A DNA stretch of 64,000 nt. Origin: Rhizobium sp. ASV20 (lineage in GTDB: Bacteria; Pseudomonadota; Alphaproteobacteria; Rhizobiales; Rhizobiaceae). Below, one piece after another: positions 37,562 through 47,928 of the stretch (positions within the stretch are counted from its first letter, which is position 1; each line of letters opens with the position of its first letter). A model generated the notes under the pieces. It did not search any database. It worked only from the letters and a program-made list of their open reading frames with translations, and was not told the DNA's origin. Made by a program: the position numbers and the translations under genes. The stretch lies in the NCBI RefSeq assembly GCF_016429015.1, contig NZ_JAELTU010000026.1:1-64000 (forward strand). The letters are read 5' to 3'.

Positions 37562-38944
37562 ATGACCTACCAGAGCTTCAATCCCGCCACTGGCAAACTT
37601 CTCAAAGCATTCGAGGATCTCAGCGACAAAGAGCTTGAGACCAAGCTCGCGGCTGCGGCCGCCTGCTATAAGACCTGGCGCCACACGAGCTATGCCGATC
37701 GTGCGATCATAGTCTCCAAAGCCGCCGATCTCCTGCATGAACGGGCCGAGGAACTGGCCCGGACGATGACACTGGAAATGGGCAAGCGGATCGAGGAAGC
37801 CCGTGGTGAAGTGGAATTTAGTTCCAGCATACTCGCCTACTATGCAAAGAATGCCGAGCGCTTCCTTGCTGACACTGAGCTTCATCCGACGATGGGCGAA
37901 GGCCACATGGAAAGCAGCCCGATCGGTGTCATCTTCGGCGTCGAACCGTGGAACTTCCCCTATTATCAGCTTGCACGCGTCGCCGGTCCGCATTTGATGG
38001 CCGGGAATGTCCTGGTAATCAAGCATGCAGGCTGTGTACCGCAATGCGCGATTGCGTTCGAGAAGATCTGGCTCGACGCTGGCGCTCCGGCCGGCCTCTA
38101 TACCAACCTGCTAATCTCCCATGACCAGTCGGACCGGGTGGTCGAAGATCCCCGGATCAAGGGCGTTGCTCTCACCGGCAGCGTTGCTGCCGGCAGAAGC
38201 ATTGCGGCCAGAGCCGGCCAGAACCTGAAGCCGTCCTCAATGGAGCTCGGCGGCAGCGACGCCTTCATCGTTCTTGAAGACGCGGATATGGACCACACCA
38301 TCAAATGGGCCGTCTGGGGCCGGATGTACAACACCGGACAGACCTGCTGTGCTGCCAAGCGCTTCATCGTGGTTGAAAAACTGGCTGACGCATTCCTTGA
38401 AAAATTCGCTACGGCCCTGGGTGCGCTGAAAGCCGGAGACCCGCTGGACGCGAAGACAACGCTTGGGCCCTTGTCGACGGAGTCGGCCCTGACCGATCTT
38501 CTGAAGCAGGTCGATGTGGCTGTCTCCCACGGGGCGAGGCTGGTGATGGGCGGAAAACGGATCAACCGGCCGGGCTCCTTCATGCAGCCGACAATTCTGA
38601 CGGACGTGAAGCCGGGCAACCCGGCATTCCGCGACGAATTCTTCGGTCCGGTCGCCATGTTCTTCCGGGTCAAGGACGAAGAGGCTGCCATCGCGCTTGC
38701 CAATGATTCCGACTTCGGACTGGGTGGCTCCGTCTTCACCAAGGATGTCGCGCGCGGCCGGCGCGTCGCCAGCCGCATCGATACGGGCATGATGTTCATC
38801 AACAATATCAGCTGGTCGGATGCAGAACTGCCCTTCGGCGGAATCAAGAACTCAGGCTACGGCCGCGAGCTCGGCGACATGGGCATACAGGCCTTCGTCA
38901 ACAAGAAGCTGGTTCGCTACGCAGCGGTCGACGCGCCTGTCTGA
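37562..38944 (+). CDS. succinate-semialdehyde dehydrogenase-type aldehyde dehydrogenase
   Basis: A complete 460-residue aldehyde dehydrogenase. It shows the catalytic cysteine in NTGQTCCAAKRFIV, the general base in MELGGSDAF, and the cofactor segment GVEPWNFPYYQLAR. AAGGA precedes the ATG. It sits between two alcohol dehydrogenase/transhydrogenase blocks, so conversion of an aldehyde to an acid with NAD(P)H is the likely role; succinate semialdehyde is the usual substrate of this branch. It is closely related to the truncated copy at 7175-8368. Confidence 0.87.
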   Translation: MTYQSFNPATGKLLKAFEDLSDKELETKLAAAAACYKTWRHTSYADRAIIVSKAADLLHERAEELARTMTLEMGKRIEEARGEVEFSSSILAYYAKNAERFLADTELHPTMGEGHMESSPIGVIFGVEPWNFPYYQLARVAGPHLMAGNVLVIKHAGCVPQCAIAFEKIWLDAGAPAGLYTNLLISHDQSDRVVEDPRIKGVALTGSVAAGRSIAARAGQNLKPSSMELGGSDAFIVLEDADMDHTIKWAVWGRMYNTGQTCCAAKRFIVVEKLADAFLEKFATALGALKAGDPLDAKTTLGPLSTESALTDLLKQVDVAVSHGARLVMGGKRINRPGSFMQPTILTDVKPGNPAFRDEFFGPVAMFFRVKDEEAAIALANDSDFGLGGSVFTKDVARGRRVASRIDTGMMFINNISWSDAELPFGGIKNSGYGRELGDMGIQAFVNKKLVRYAAVDAPV

Positions 38945-39069
38945 GAAGCATCAACCCCTCGTGGAGGCGGCCCGGACGACGTGACACTCGAAATTTCCTC
39001 GTCGTCCACCGCCGCGCGCAGGTTTCGTCACCCGCCGACACCAGACAGCCGCCCGGAACTGGAGCATTC

Positions 39070-40185
39070 ATGTATGTCAATGTCGCAATCCTGAAGGAAA
39101 CACAGCCGCATGAGCGGCGCGTCGCCCTCGTCCCGACCGTCGTGCCCAAGCTGATCAAGCTTGGCGCCAAACTGCACCTGCAGGCAGGTGCCGGCGATGC
39201 CATCATGCTTGCGGACACCGCCTTCAAGGACGTCACAATCATTGCCGACCGCAGGAAGCTGGTCGAGGACGCCGACGTGGTGCTGGCCGTCCAGCCTCCT
39301 GCGCTCGACGTGATCGATGCGATGAAGGAAGGCGCGATCCTGATATCCTTCATTTATGAACACAGGCAGCCAGCGCTCGTTCAACGGCTTCTGGATAGGA
39401 AAATCACCTGTTTCGCCATGGAGCGCGTTCCACGCATCACGCGGGCTCAGAGTATCGATGCGCTGTCGAGCCAGTCGGCGCTTGCCGGCTACTACGCGGT
39501 GCAACTGGGCGCCACCCATCTGGCGCGCATCCTACCGAAGCTGACCACGGCTGCGGGCGCCATCGGACCGGCCAAGGTGCTGGTCATGGGGCTGGGCGTC
39601 GCAGGGCTTGAGGCCATCGCCACCGCGCACCGTCTCGGCGCGGTCGTTGAAGGTTATGACGTGCGTCCGGACACGAAAGAACAGGCTCTGTCCCTCGGCG
39701 CGACCTTCGTCGAAACCGGCGTCGATGCACGCGGCACGGGCGGCTACGCGCGGGAGTTGAACGCCGACGAAAAGACCAAGGTCGCCGTAGTTCTGACAGC
39801 CCACATCCAGTCGGCCGACCTGGTGATCACCACGGCCGCCATTCCCGGGCGGCCGTCACCCAAGCTGATCGACAAGGCGCAGGTGGCGGGCATGAAGGCA
39901 GGCGCGGTCATCGTCGATCTCTCGGCCGAAGGGGGCGGCAATTGCGAAGACACGGTTCCCGGCAAGACGATCCGCATCGGCCCAGTTACCATCGTCGCGC
40001 CACTCAATGTCCCTTCCCTCCTCGGTGAAGACGCTAGCACGCTCTATGCGAAGAACCAGTACAACCTGCTCGCGCTGATGATGAAGGACAACATCATCAC
40101 CATCGACTGGGGCGATGAAATTCTGGCTGGAACGGCTCTGACCCACGCCGGCCGGATGATGGACGCAAAGCCCAAGGCGGCGTGA
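39070..40185 (+). CDS. pntAA: NAD(P) transhydrogenase subunit alpha, part 1
   Basis: A 371-residue soluble NAD(H)-binding subunit (domain I). It shows KETQPHERRVALVP, VLVMGLGVAGLEAIATAHRLGA and DLSAEGGGNCEDT. GGAG lies shortly before the ATG. With pntAB and pntB it forms the proton-translocating transhydrogenase that couples NADH/NADP+ exchange to the membrane proton gradient. A split alpha subunit is usual in alphaproteobacteria. Confidence 0.92.
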   Translation: MYVNVAILKETQPHERRVALVPTVVPKLIKLGAKLHLQAGAGDAIMLADTAFKDVTIIADRRKLVEDADVVLAVQPPALDVIDAMKEGAILISFIYEHRQPALVQRLLDRKITCFAMERVPRITRAQSIDALSSQSALAGYYAVQLGATHLARILPKLTTAAGAIGPAKVLVMGLGVAGLEAIATAHRLGAVVEGYDVRPDTKEQALSLGATFVETGVDARGTGGYARELNADEKTKVAVVLTAHIQSADLVITTAAIPGRPSPKLIDKAQVAGMKAGAVIVDLSAEGGGNCEDTVPGKTIRIGPVTIVAPLNVPSLLGEDASTLYAKNQYNLLALMMKDNIITIDWGDEILAGTALTHAGRMMDAKPKAA

Positions 40186-40217
40186 ACCCTTTCGAATAAT
40201 TTGAAGTGGACGATCAA

Positions 40218-40559
40218 ATGGCTATCAGCGGCTTTGTCGCACTCTATATTTTTATGCTCGCCGGCTTTGCCGGCTGGGTGATTATCGGCCGTGTCCCCGC
40301 GATCCTGCACACACCGCTGATGTCGGGAGCAAACTTCGTCCACGGCATCGTGGTGGTCGGCGGCTTGTTCGCGCTGATCAATGCAAGTTCGGTGCAGGAA
40401 CAGGTGATCGGCTTCTTCGCCGTCCTTCTCGGCGCGGGCAATGCCGCAGGCGGCTATGCCGTCACCGGTCGGATGCTCGCCATGTTCCAGACGAGCGGAC
40501 ACGAAGCCAACCCTAAAAAACCCGGTCACGCCAAAGCGCGTCACCTGAAAAAGGTGTGA
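40218..40559 (+). CDS. pntAB: NAD(P) transhydrogenase subunit alpha, part 2
   Basis: A 113-residue membrane subunit with three hydrophobic helices (FVALYIFMLAGFAGWVIIG, FVHGIVVVGGLFALI, and VIGFFAVLLGAGNAAGGYAV), the membrane part of the alpha chain. I chose ATG 40218 over GTG 40206. It lies between pntAA and pntB with short gaps (about 30 and 9 bp). The C-terminal tail is lysine- and histidine-rich. Confidence 0.9.
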   Translation: MAISGFVALYIFMLAGFAGWVIIGRVPAILHTPLMSGANFVHGIVVVGGLFALINASSVQEQVIGFFAVLLGAGNAAGGYAVTGRMLAMFQTSGHEANPKKPGHAKARHLKKV

Positions 40560-40568
40560 GGACCTGAC

Positions 40569-42017
40569 ATGCTGACCACTATCCCTCTCGTCATCATCGG
40601 CGCAACCGATCTCGCCGCCGCTTTTCTCTTCATGTACGGCCTCAAGCGCATGTCCTCGCCGATGACCGCACCCTCCGGTATATTCGCCGCCGGCATCGGC
40701 ATGCTGGTCGCCGTCGTCGCCAGTTTTCTCTACGTCTTCACTATCGGTGAGGCGACCAGGCCGTATCTGCTCACCAATATTGGCCTTGCGGTCGTCGCGC
40801 TCGTCATCGGCGGCGGCATCGCCTGGTGGAGCGGCAAGCGGGTCGCGATGACCGCAATGCCGCAGATGGTGGCGCTCTATAACGGCATGGGCGGCGGGGC
40901 GGCGGGTGCGATTGCCGCCGTGGAATTGTTCGGCGGCAAGGCGCAGGGGATCACGTCGCTTACCGTGACCCTTATCGGCGCATTGATCGGCGCAGTCTCC
41001 ATGTCCGGCTCCCTGATTGCCTGGGCAAAGCTGGACGGTGTCATCGACCAGCCATGGCGTTTCAAAGCCCAGCAGCTGGTCAACGCGCTCGCTTTGCTGG
41101 TGACCATCTTAGTCGGGGGCTACATCACGCTGGCGACACAGGGCACGATCACACCCATCGTCTCATTGCCGATGCTCATTGCCGCATTTTTCGTCTGCGC
41201 ACTGATCTTCGGCATCCTGATGACCGTGCCGATCGGCGGCGCCGATATGCCGGTGGTGATCTCCGTCTTCAACGCCTTTACCGGCCTGGCCGTGGCGCTG
41301 GAAGGCTTCGTGCTCCAGAAACCGGCGCTGATGATCGCCGGCATGGTGGTCGGTGCCGCCGGCATGCTGCTGACGCTGTTGATGGCAAAGGCGATGAACC
41401 GCTCCGTCAGCAACATCCTGTTTTCGAATTTCGGCGCCACCGTCCACCAAAAACAAGGCGATATCCAAGGCAGTTTGAGACCGGTCGACGCGGGAGACGC
41501 CGGCATTGCGATGCGTTATGCGGCAAGCGTCATCATCGTACCGGGCTATGGTCTGGCGGTCGCCCAAGGGCAGCAGAAGCTTTACGAATTCGTCAAGCTG
41601 CTTCAGGGCGTTGGCGTGAAAGTCCGGTTCGCGGTCCACCCCGTTGCCGGCCGCATGCCCGGCCAGATGGACGTTCTTCTGGCGGAGGCGGGAGTGCCCT
41701 ATGATCTCATCCTGCAACTCGAAGACATCAACGATGATTTCGCCAGCACCGATATCGTGCTCGTCATCGGCGCCAACGACGTGGTCAACCCGGCGGCCCG
41801 CAGCGACAGAACCTCCCCGATCTTCGGCATGCCGATCCTCAATGCCGACAAGGCCAAGCAGGTCTATGTCGTCAAGCGCGGCGAAGGCAAAGGCTATGCC
41901 GGCATCGTCAACACGCTGTTTTACGCCGAGAACTGCAACATGGTCTATGGCGACGCCCAAGCCGTGCTCATCAAGATGATCGAAGCCGTCCGGCCCCTCG
42001 GGCAGGCCGCAGCCTGA
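40569..42017 (+). CDS. pntB: NAD(P) transhydrogenase subunit beta
   Basis: A 482-residue protein of normal length. Eight or nine membrane helices are followed by the NADP(H)-binding domain III with VPGYGLAVAQGQ, AVHPVAGRMPGQMDVLLAEA and VIGANDVVNPAAR. GAGG precedes the ATG. Together with the upstream subunits it would regenerate NADPH from NADH, or run backwards to pump protons, fitting the redox theme of the operon. Confidence 0.93.
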   Translation: MLTTIPLVIIGATDLAAAFLFMYGLKRMSSPMTAPSGIFAAGIGMLVAVVASFLYVFTIGEATRPYLLTNIGLAVVALVIGGGIAWWSGKRVAMTAMPQMVALYNGMGGGAAGAIAAVELFGGKAQGITSLTVTLIGALIGAVSMSGSLIAWAKLDGVIDQPWRFKAQQLVNALALLVTILVGGYITLATQGTITPIVSLPMLIAAFFVCALIFGILMTVPIGGADMPVVISVFNAFTGLAVALEGFVLQKPALMIAGMVVGAAGMLLTLLMAKAMNRSVSNILFSNFGATVHQKQGDIQGSLRPVDAGDAGIAMRYAASVIIVPGYGLAVAQGQQKLYEFVKLLQGVGVKVRFAVHPVAGRMPGQMDVLLAEAGVPYDLILQLEDINDDFASTDIVLVIGANDVVNPAARSDRTSPIFGMPILNADKAKQVYVVKRGEGKGYAGIVNTLFYAENCNMVYGDAQAVLIKMIEAVRPLGQAAA

Positions 42018-42056
42018 GCCCCGACACTCGTACATTCCCAAAAAGGAGCCATTCCC

Positions 42057-43091
42057 ATGGCACAAAAGATGCAAACCGCCACCGTCGTCGCATTCGGAAA
42101 GCCGCTGGAGCTCCGGGAGTGGGACGTTCCCACACCCGGCGCCGGCCAGATTGTCGTAAAGACGGAGGCATGCGGCGTCTGCCATACCGACCTCCATGCC
42201 GCACGCGGCGACTGGCCCCTGAAGCCCACGCCGCCCTTTATTCCGGGGCACGAGGGCATCGGCATCGTCGTTGCCATTGGCGCCGGTGTCACAAGTGTCA
42301 AAGAAGGCGAGCGTGTCGGTGTCCCATGGCTCTATTCAGCCTGCGGTCATTGCGAATATTGCCTGTCGGCCTGGGAGACCGTCTGCACGGATGCGCAGTT
42401 CGGCGGCTACACCAAGAACGGCGGCTTCGCCGAATACATCCTCGCCGACCCCGATTATGTGGCGCACATCCCGGCCGGTCTCAAGGCGACTGAAGCAGCC
42501 CCCATCATCTGTGCCGGCATCACGACCTATAAGGGCATCAAGGAAACACGAGCCAGGGCCGGAGAGTGGATCGTCATCTCCGGTGCGGGCGGGCTTGGGC
42601 ATCTGGCAATCCAATATGCCAAGGTCATGGGCCTTCAGGTCTGCGCTGTCGATATCGACGACGGCAAGTTGGCGCTCGCCAAAAGCTTGGGCGCCGATCT
42701 TGTGATCAACGCAAAGACGGGCGATCCGGCAGCAACGCTGAAAGCAGAGACCGGTGGCGGTGCGCATGGCGTGTTGATCACGGCCCCGTCACTGTCGGCC
42801 TTCAAGCAGGGTGTGGCGATGACGCGCAAGACGGGCACATGCGTGCTGGTCGGCCTGCCGCCGGGCGAGTTTCCTGTTCCCCTTTTTGGAGTCGTTGCCG
42901 ATTGCATCACCATACGCGGCTCCTTCGTCGGCAACCGCAAGGATATGGCAGAAGCGCTCGCCTTCGCCGCAGCCGGCAAGGTAAAGGCCGACATCGAACT
43001 GCAGCCATTGTCCGACATCAATGAAATCTTCGACCGTCTGGAGAATGGCAAAGTAGCGGGCCGCGTCGTCATCGACTTTGCGGCGGCTTGA
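42057..43091 (+). CDS. adhP: zinc-dependent alcohol dehydrogenase, AdhP type
   Basis: A 344-residue propanol-preferring type dehydrogenase. It shows CGVCHTDLHAARGDW and GHEGIGIVVAIG (catalytic zinc), CGHCEYCLSAWETVC (structural zinc), and SGAGGLGHLAIQYAK (NAD). AAGGAG lies about 8 nt before the ATG. It is the last gene of the operon, 39 bp after pntB, with a hairpin downstream. Ethanol/acetaldehyde interconversion is the usual role, giving the island a way to reoxidise NADH. Confidence 0.9.
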   Translation: MAQKMQTATVVAFGKPLELREWDVPTPGAGQIVVKTEACGVCHTDLHAARGDWPLKPTPPFIPGHEGIGIVVAIGAGVTSVKEGERVGVPWLYSACGHCEYCLSAWETVCTDAQFGGYTKNGGFAEYILADPDYVAHIPAGLKATEAAPIICAGITTYKGIKETRARAGEWIVISGAGGLGHLAIQYAKVMGLQVCAVDIDDGKLALAKSLGADLVINAKTGDPAATLKAETGGGAHGVLITAPSLSAFKQGVAMTRKTGTCVLVGLPPGEFPVPLFGVVADCITIRGSFVGNRKDMAEALAFAAAGKVKADIELQPLSDINEIFDRLENGKVAGRVVIDFAAA

Positions 43092-43106
43092 GGCCGTCAA
43101 GAACAT

Positions 43107-43134
43107 CCGGGCTGGCATTTCCGAACCAGCCCGG
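43107..43134. terminator. hairpin after adhP
   Basis: CCGGGCTGG (43107-43115) and CCAGCCCGG (43126-43134) form a perfect 9-bp stem with a 10-nt loop, 15 bp past the adhP stop and before the convergent CYTH-CHAD gene. Confidence 0.6.
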
Positions 43135-43200
43135 CTCCCCGCCTTGCAAGTTGGAACTCCGATTGGAAGGCCGCCTCACGAAACTGGTTACGGCCAGGAT

Positions 43201-44742
43201 CTACGACCAGAACCGGGGGGCCTCACGAAAATCTTCGTACGCTCCTTTCAGCCCCTTCAACACCTTACTGTGACGATGGTCACTCCATAGGCTGAGCTCG
43301 GCAGCCGGTTTTGCCAGATCAGGCCGGTCTTCTGTTACAAGCTTTGCGCTGAGATCACGCGTGACCAGCGCATCGTTGTTTGAGCCAAGAAGCACTTTGA
43401 TCGCCTTGCAGCGTCTACGATAGATTTTCAGATCATGCCCCGAATACAGGCTGGACAGAAACCTGACGTCACTTCCCAAATCGTCGAATGATTTTCGCAG
43501 GCCGTGCAGGCCCTTCGCCGAGAGGTTGCCCGGTTTATGCGCTTTGTTTATCGTCCTCCGAGCAGCCCGCTCCAGCAACATCGGCGCAAGGGAGAGAAGT
43601 GGCTTGTCCATCAGCTTGTGACCGGCGCTGAAGGGCTGCGTTGAACAGACATCAGCCCACACTACCATATTCAGGACGAGCGCCGTAAACTGCGGTGCTT
43701 GAATAGCCTCCACGATTGCGGCATGAGCAGTCTGACGTTGAGCATCGGCGACCTCGTTGAGGTCGCGAAGTCTTACCGCAGGCAGATCCGCCATAGCTGC
43801 CGGCATTGTCTGCAAGCAGAAAACGTCCCAGTCTCGCGCAATTCCGAACATTTGCCCATACCGGCGCAACTCGGCGTCCAACACCTTCGACTTTTTACCG
43901 TTCAACTGCCTTTTGAACAACTTCAGAGCAGCGCGCGAATCCTTGAGCGCCCCACGCATCTGATGCAGTCCTTCCGGATCACCGCGCAAGGTCGGCTCGA
44001 TGTTCGCGATAAGATGGTGAAGCGTCCCGATGATGATCCTGTGAAAGCCATCGGCGGTACGAATACTCCTCACAAAGGCAGGCGTGCCGGCCTCTTGCGC
44101 GCCTTCGGTTTGGCCGGTGCGAAGATGCCATCCTCGTGCTGCTTTACTTTCAGATGAAATGCATAAGGGCGCAAGTTTCTGCAATTTGGCCGCAAGCCTG
44201 TACAGCGACTGGACATTGCCGCTCTTCAACTCGAGTTCCAGCTCACTAACCGGTTCGCTCACAGAGCCGCTGCGAATGCTACCCACATCGATCACGGCCT
44301 CGACGCTGGAAATACCGTCAAGATACAAAAGGCGCACTGTCCGGTGAATATCCGAGACAAATATCGGCTGCAGCCTGCCTTCGATCTGCTCCGCAATCCT
44401 GCCTAGTCCTTGAATTTCCTTAAGCTTGCCAACTTCCGGCATCTCTCCATCCAAAGGCCATTCCCACTCGCCTCGGTTCGCGGCGATATCGACACCTTTT
44501 TCCCGGGATTTTACCGTTTGAACGTATTGTCCCGCGCCAATTCTGCGGACGCGAAATGTCAGCCCGGCTGAATTCAGCAACGCATTTGACGTATCAAAAT
44601 ATGTGGTCAGTTCGTGCAACGTTTCATTTTTGACCGCTATGAAGGGCCCGCTCTCTTCGAGAGTTTCCCTGGCACCCGGGACGAGCGTAAACTTCAACTC
44701 GATCTCGCGCGGATTCAGGAACTGATTATAGCTATAATTCAC
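43201..44742 (-). CDS. CYTH-CHAD domain protein (triphosphatase/polyphosphate-associated)
   Basis: A 513-residue protein. The N-terminal CYTH domain begins with the signature EIELKF and has the tunnel residues YFDT, RVRR and ELELKSG. The C-terminal CHAD helical domain (from about residue 225) has histidines and arginines suited to polyphosphate binding (LHQMRGALKDSRAALKLF, LHGLRKSFDDL). Known relatives hydrolyse triphosphate and sit on polyphosphate granules. The start is a GTG with AGGAG 6 nt upstream. It follows dnaK by 156 bp on the same strand and may share its transcript. Confidence 0.87.
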   Translation of the reverse strand: MNYSYNQFLNPREIELKFTLVPGARETLEESGPFIAVKNETLHELTTYFDTSNALLNSAGLTFRVRRIGAGQYVQTVKSREKGVDIAANRGEWEWPLDGEMPEVGKLKEIQGLGRIAEQIEGRLQPIFVSDIHRTVRLLYLDGISSVEAVIDVGSIRSGSVSEPVSELELELKSGNVQSLYRLAAKLQKLAPLCISSESKAARGWHLRTGQTEGAQEAGTPAFVRSIRTADGFHRIIIGTLHHLIANIEPTLRGDPEGLHQMRGALKDSRAALKLFKRQLNGKKSKVLDAELRRYGQMFGIARDWDVFCLQTMPAAMADLPAVRLRDLNEVADAQRQTAHAAIVEAIQAPQFTALVLNMVVWADVCSTQPFSAGHKLMDKPLLSLAPMLLERAARRTINKAHKPGNLSAKGLHGLRKSFDDLGSDVRFLSSLYSGHDLKIYRRRCKAIKVLLGSNNDALVTRDLSAKLVTEDRPDLAKPAAELSLWSDHRHSKVLKGLKGAYEDFREAPRFWS

Positions 44743-44898
44743 CTTGAACTCCTGACGCCGGGTATGACATCCAGCCTATCGGACTAAGTTCTGAAAGGAC
44801 TTTCCCTTCGCTCGAGCGGTAAAAAGCAAGCGAAAACAATTCGTTTCTTCATACCGGGGAGAACAACCTCACACGAGCGAAAGCCAACAAGGCTCTGG

Positions 44899-46794
44899 TC
44901 ACGGGGCTGCCTCCTCATAATCCGCATCAACGATATTATCGTCAGGCTTCGGTGGCGTGCCTCTTTCGCGCGTTGGGCCGGCTCTATCGCGTCCTGTTTT
45001 GAAAACCGCTTCATCGATCGCCGTTGCAACCTTGTCCAGACGTTCCGTAGCTTGAACGAGGGTATCGCGGGAGTTTCCGTCGATCGCCGCGCGGATCGCC
45101 GCAAGGGCGCTCTGGGCGTCCTCTTGATCCTTCAATGATAGCGACTGCTTATTGTCCACAAGACCCTTCTCAACCCTATGGATCAAGACATCGGCCTGGT
45201 TCTTGGCTTCCACGAATTCCCGCCGCACCTTGTCGGAGGCTGCATTCGTCTCGGCTTCTCTCACCATGAGCTTGATATCGGCATCGGTAAGCCCACCACC
45301 CGCTTCGATGCGGATCTGCTGTTCCTTGCCTGTCGCGGTGTCCTTCGCCTTCACGGCGACGATGCCGTTGGCATCGATGTCGAAGGTGACTTCAATCTGT
45401 GGCATGCCGCGAGGAGCCGGCGGAATTCCGGTCAAGTCGAAATTGCCCAGCACCTTGTTGTCGGCCGCCATCTCGCGCTCGCCCTGATAGACCTTGATTT
45501 TCACGCCACTCTGGTTTTCTTCGGCGGTCGAGAAGATCTGGCTTCTTTTCGCGGGGATCGTCGTGTTCCGGTCGATCAGCCGCGTGAACACGCCACCTAG
45601 CGTTTCGATGCCAAGGCTGAGCGGTGTCACATCGAGCAGGAGCACATCCTTGACGTCACCTGTCAGCACCGCCCCCTGGATTGCAGCACCGATCGCAACA
45701 ACTTCGTCCGGGTTGACGTTACGGGCCGGATCCTTCCCGAAAAAGACTTTGACGGCATCAATCACTTTCGGCATACGGGTCATCCCGCCAACCAGAAGGA
45801 CATCATCGATATCACTTGCCGAGAGACCCGCGTCCTTGAGTGCGGTCTTGCAAGGCTCCATCGTGCGCGCAATCAGGTCTTCGACGAGGCTTTCGAGCTT
45901 GGCTCTGGTGATTTTGATGAGGAGATGTTTAGGCCCGGAGGCATCCGCCGTAATGAACGGCAGATTGATCTCCGTTTCTTTGGACGTGGAGAGTTCGATT
46001 TTGGCCCTCTCAGCCGCCTCTTTCAACCGTTGAAGTGCGAGCTTGTCCGTCCGTAGGTCAATACCCTGCTCGCGCTTGAATTCAGTGGCGAGATAGTCGA
46101 TCAGGCGCGCGTCGAAATCTTCGCCTCCAAGGAAAGTATCGCCATTGGTGCTTTTCACCTCGAACACGCCATCACCGATTTCGAGCACCGAAATATCGAA
46201 CGTTCCGCCGCCAAGATCGTAGACCGCTATCCTGCCGCTCGTCTTTTTATCGAGGCCATAGGCAAGAGCGGCGGCAGTCGGTTCATTAATGATGCGAAGC
46301 ACGTCAAGACCCGCGATGCGACCGGCATCCTTGGTCGCCTGACGCTGTGCATCGTTAAAATAGGCTGGAACGGTGATGACCGCTTTGGATACTTTTTCGC
46401 CGAGAAACATCTCAGCGGTCTCTTTCATCTTTCCCAGAATGAAGGCGCTGATCTGGGATGGAGGATATTTCTGGCCCCGAGCCTCGACCCACGCATCACC
46501 ATTGTCGCCGCGTGCAATGCCGTAGGGCACAAGAGCCTTGTCCTTGGCAACCAGGGGATCGTCAAACCGACGACCGATCAGACGCTTGACCGCGTAGATC
46601 GTGTTGGTCGGATTGGTAATCGACTGACGCTTGGCAGACTGCCCGACCAGCCGTTCGCCGTTTTCCGTGAATGCAACGATACTGGGCGTCGTCCGCGCAC
46701 CCTCGCTGTTTTCGACAACACGAGGATCCCCTCCCTCCATGATGGCGATACAGGAGTTCGTGGTGCCGAGATCGATACCGATGACTTTGCTCAT
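44899..46794 (-). CDS. dnaK: DnaK (Hsp70) chaperone, accessory copy
   Basis: A 631-residue Hsp70. The ATPase domain opens with [19 protein letters not shown] and has [17 protein letters not shown] and GGMTRMPKV. The substrate domain holds [14 protein letters not shown], and the tail ends [10 protein letters not shown] start at ATG 46794, which has AAGGA upstream. It follows grpE by 105 bp. No dnaJ lies in the window, and the promoter is the island element rather than a visible heat-shock promoter, so this is probably a second, stress-specific dnaK besides the chromosomal one. Confidence 0.92.
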   Translation of the reverse strand: MSKVIGIDLGTTNSCIAIMEGGDPRVVENSEGARTTPSIVAFTENGERLVGQSAKRQSITNPTNTIYAVKRLIGRRFDDPLVAKDKALVPYGIARGDNGDAWVEARGQKYPPSQISAFILGKMKETAEMFLGEKVSKAVITVPAYFNDAQRQATKDAGRIAGLDVLRIINEPTAAALAYGLDKKTSGRIAVYDLGGGTFDISVLEIGDGVFEVKSTNGDTFLGGEDFDARLIDYLATEFKREQGIDLRTDKLALQRLKEAAERAKIELSTSKETEINLPFITADASGPKHLLIKITRAKLESLVEDLIARTMEPCKTALKDAGLSASDIDDVLLVGGMTRMPKVIDAVKVFFGKDPARNVNPDEVVAIGAAIQGAVLTGDVKDVLLLDVTPLSLGIETLGGVFTRLIDRNTTIPAKRSQIFSTAEENQSGVKIKVYQGEREMAADNKVLGNFDLTGIPPAPRGMPQIEVTFDIDANGIVAVKAKDTATGKEQQIRIEAGGGLTDADIKLMVREAETNAASDKVRREFVEAKNQADVLIHRVEKGLVDNKQSLSLKDQEDAQSALAAIRAAIDGNSRDTLVQATERLDKVATAIDEAVFKTGRDRAGPTRERGTPPKPDDNIVDADYEEAAP

Positions 46795-46899
46795 AAGGAG
46801 ATTCCTTTGCAACGCGCCATGCGATCGGCACAGCTACGCGTAATTCGAGGGTGCCAGCCGTCATGTCGGGCATATGCCAATATGACGGCGGCCTTATCG

Positions 46900-47475
46900 C
46901 TAAGATGCCGGCGTTTTTGCCACCACCACCATGGCCGGTTTCAACAGGCGCCCGTTCAACGTCCAGACAGGGGAAAGTGTCTTCACAACAGTGCCGTTTA
47001 GGAGTTCAACGCTCTCTTGCTCCGCCATGGCGTGGTGCAAATTGGGATCAAAGACATCGCCCGTCGGGTCCTTGCTTCTCACCCCGTTACGTTCCAGAAG
47101 TGCCTTGAAACCGCGCTCGATTTCGAGGAGGCCGACCCGCAATCCCGTGATGCTGTCGGGTTCCGCTGCCGCGGGGATCGGCAGGCGCGTCAACGCACGG
47201 TGCATGTTTTCCGCTGTCTCGATGGCATCCGCTGCAAACTTCTGCACAGCAAAATTGCGGGCGTCATCAACGTCACGTTTTGCCCGAGCCCGGACATTGG
47301 CGTTTTCCGCCTCGGCTCGCATCCACCGGTCTCGCATTTCCGCCAGCTCGGCTTTGGATGTTTCACCAAAGACGGCGCCCGATGCATCCTCGGTTGGCTC
47401 GGCTATGTCAGCGCGCTCCGTGCCCGCATCACTGCCGCCCACATCGTAATTTGTCCGCTCATTGTTAGCCGTCAT
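46900..47475 (-). CDS. grpE: GrpE nucleotide exchange factor, accessory copy
   Basis: A 191-residue protein. A charged N-terminal region and long helix (ELAEMRDRWMRAEAENANVRARAKRD) lead to the beta domain with GDVFDPNLHHAMAE and VVKTLSPVWTLNGRLLKPAMVVV, the standard GrpE signature. It releases ADP from the DnaK encoded just downstream. The start is either ATG 47475 or ATG 47523 (16 residues longer). The 19-bp element at 47762-47780 points at it. Confidence 0.88.
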   Translation of the reverse strand: MTANNERTNYDVGGSDAGTERADIAEPTEDASGAVFGETSKAELAEMRDRWMRAEAENANVRARAKRDVDDARNFAVQKFAADAIETAENMHRALTRLPIPAAAEPDSITGLRVGLLEIERGFKALLERNGVRSKDPTGDVFDPNLHHAMAEQESVELLNGTVVKTLSPVWTLNGRLLKPAMVVVAKTPAS

Positions 47476-47736
47476 ACGTTTCACCGCTCCATGCTTGAAG
47501 GTGACGATTGGCTCTTCGGGCATCGGGGCGCCTTTAGAGTTAAAGTTCTGAGAGCGTGCAGCCGTCGGTGCGTCGTGATCTGCTTTCTTCGCCCCGATCT
47601 CAACGATGGGCCGGTGTTCGCCGGAACCATCGACACCATCAGCGAGCCAACATTGCGAAGCACGCATGTCCAAAAACGAAGCCTTATCACGCAGAGACGT
47701 GGGTGAACTGCAATCTGTTCCACTCTTCCGACCGCC

Positions 47737-47780
47737 AACTTAGTTGGGCGGTTGGGGTGCCGGTAGGGACGGAATCTACC
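47737..47780 (-). promoter_or_regulatory. 19-bp activator element and -10 box of grpE-dnaK
   Basis: Element 47762-47780, minus strand: GGTAG-ATTCCGTCC-CTACC, with perfect arms. The -10 box TAAGTT is at 47742-47737, 19 nt beyond. A transcript starting near 47730 would have a leader of about 250 nt before grpE. Confidence 0.75.
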
Positions 47781-47853
47781 CGGCAGGGATACTGATCGCG
47801 CTCGCAGACGCACCCAAGACAGCGGGCTTCAGCGATTGGACATCCGTTGTTTG

Positions 47854-47897
47854 AGTAGAATCCGAGGCTGTCCGTCAGCCACCGGGAATGATGCAGT
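47854..47897 (+). promoter_or_regulatory. 19-bp activator element of the PRC-barrel gene
   Basis: Element 47854-47872: AGTAG-AATCCGAGG-CTGTC. The hexamer TGCAGT lies at 47892-47897, 19 nt beyond, a poorer -10 box. It is divergent from the grpE element. Confidence 0.55.
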
Positions 47898-47928
47898 CGT
47901 GGTATCATTTGTGAAAAGGAATACCCAA

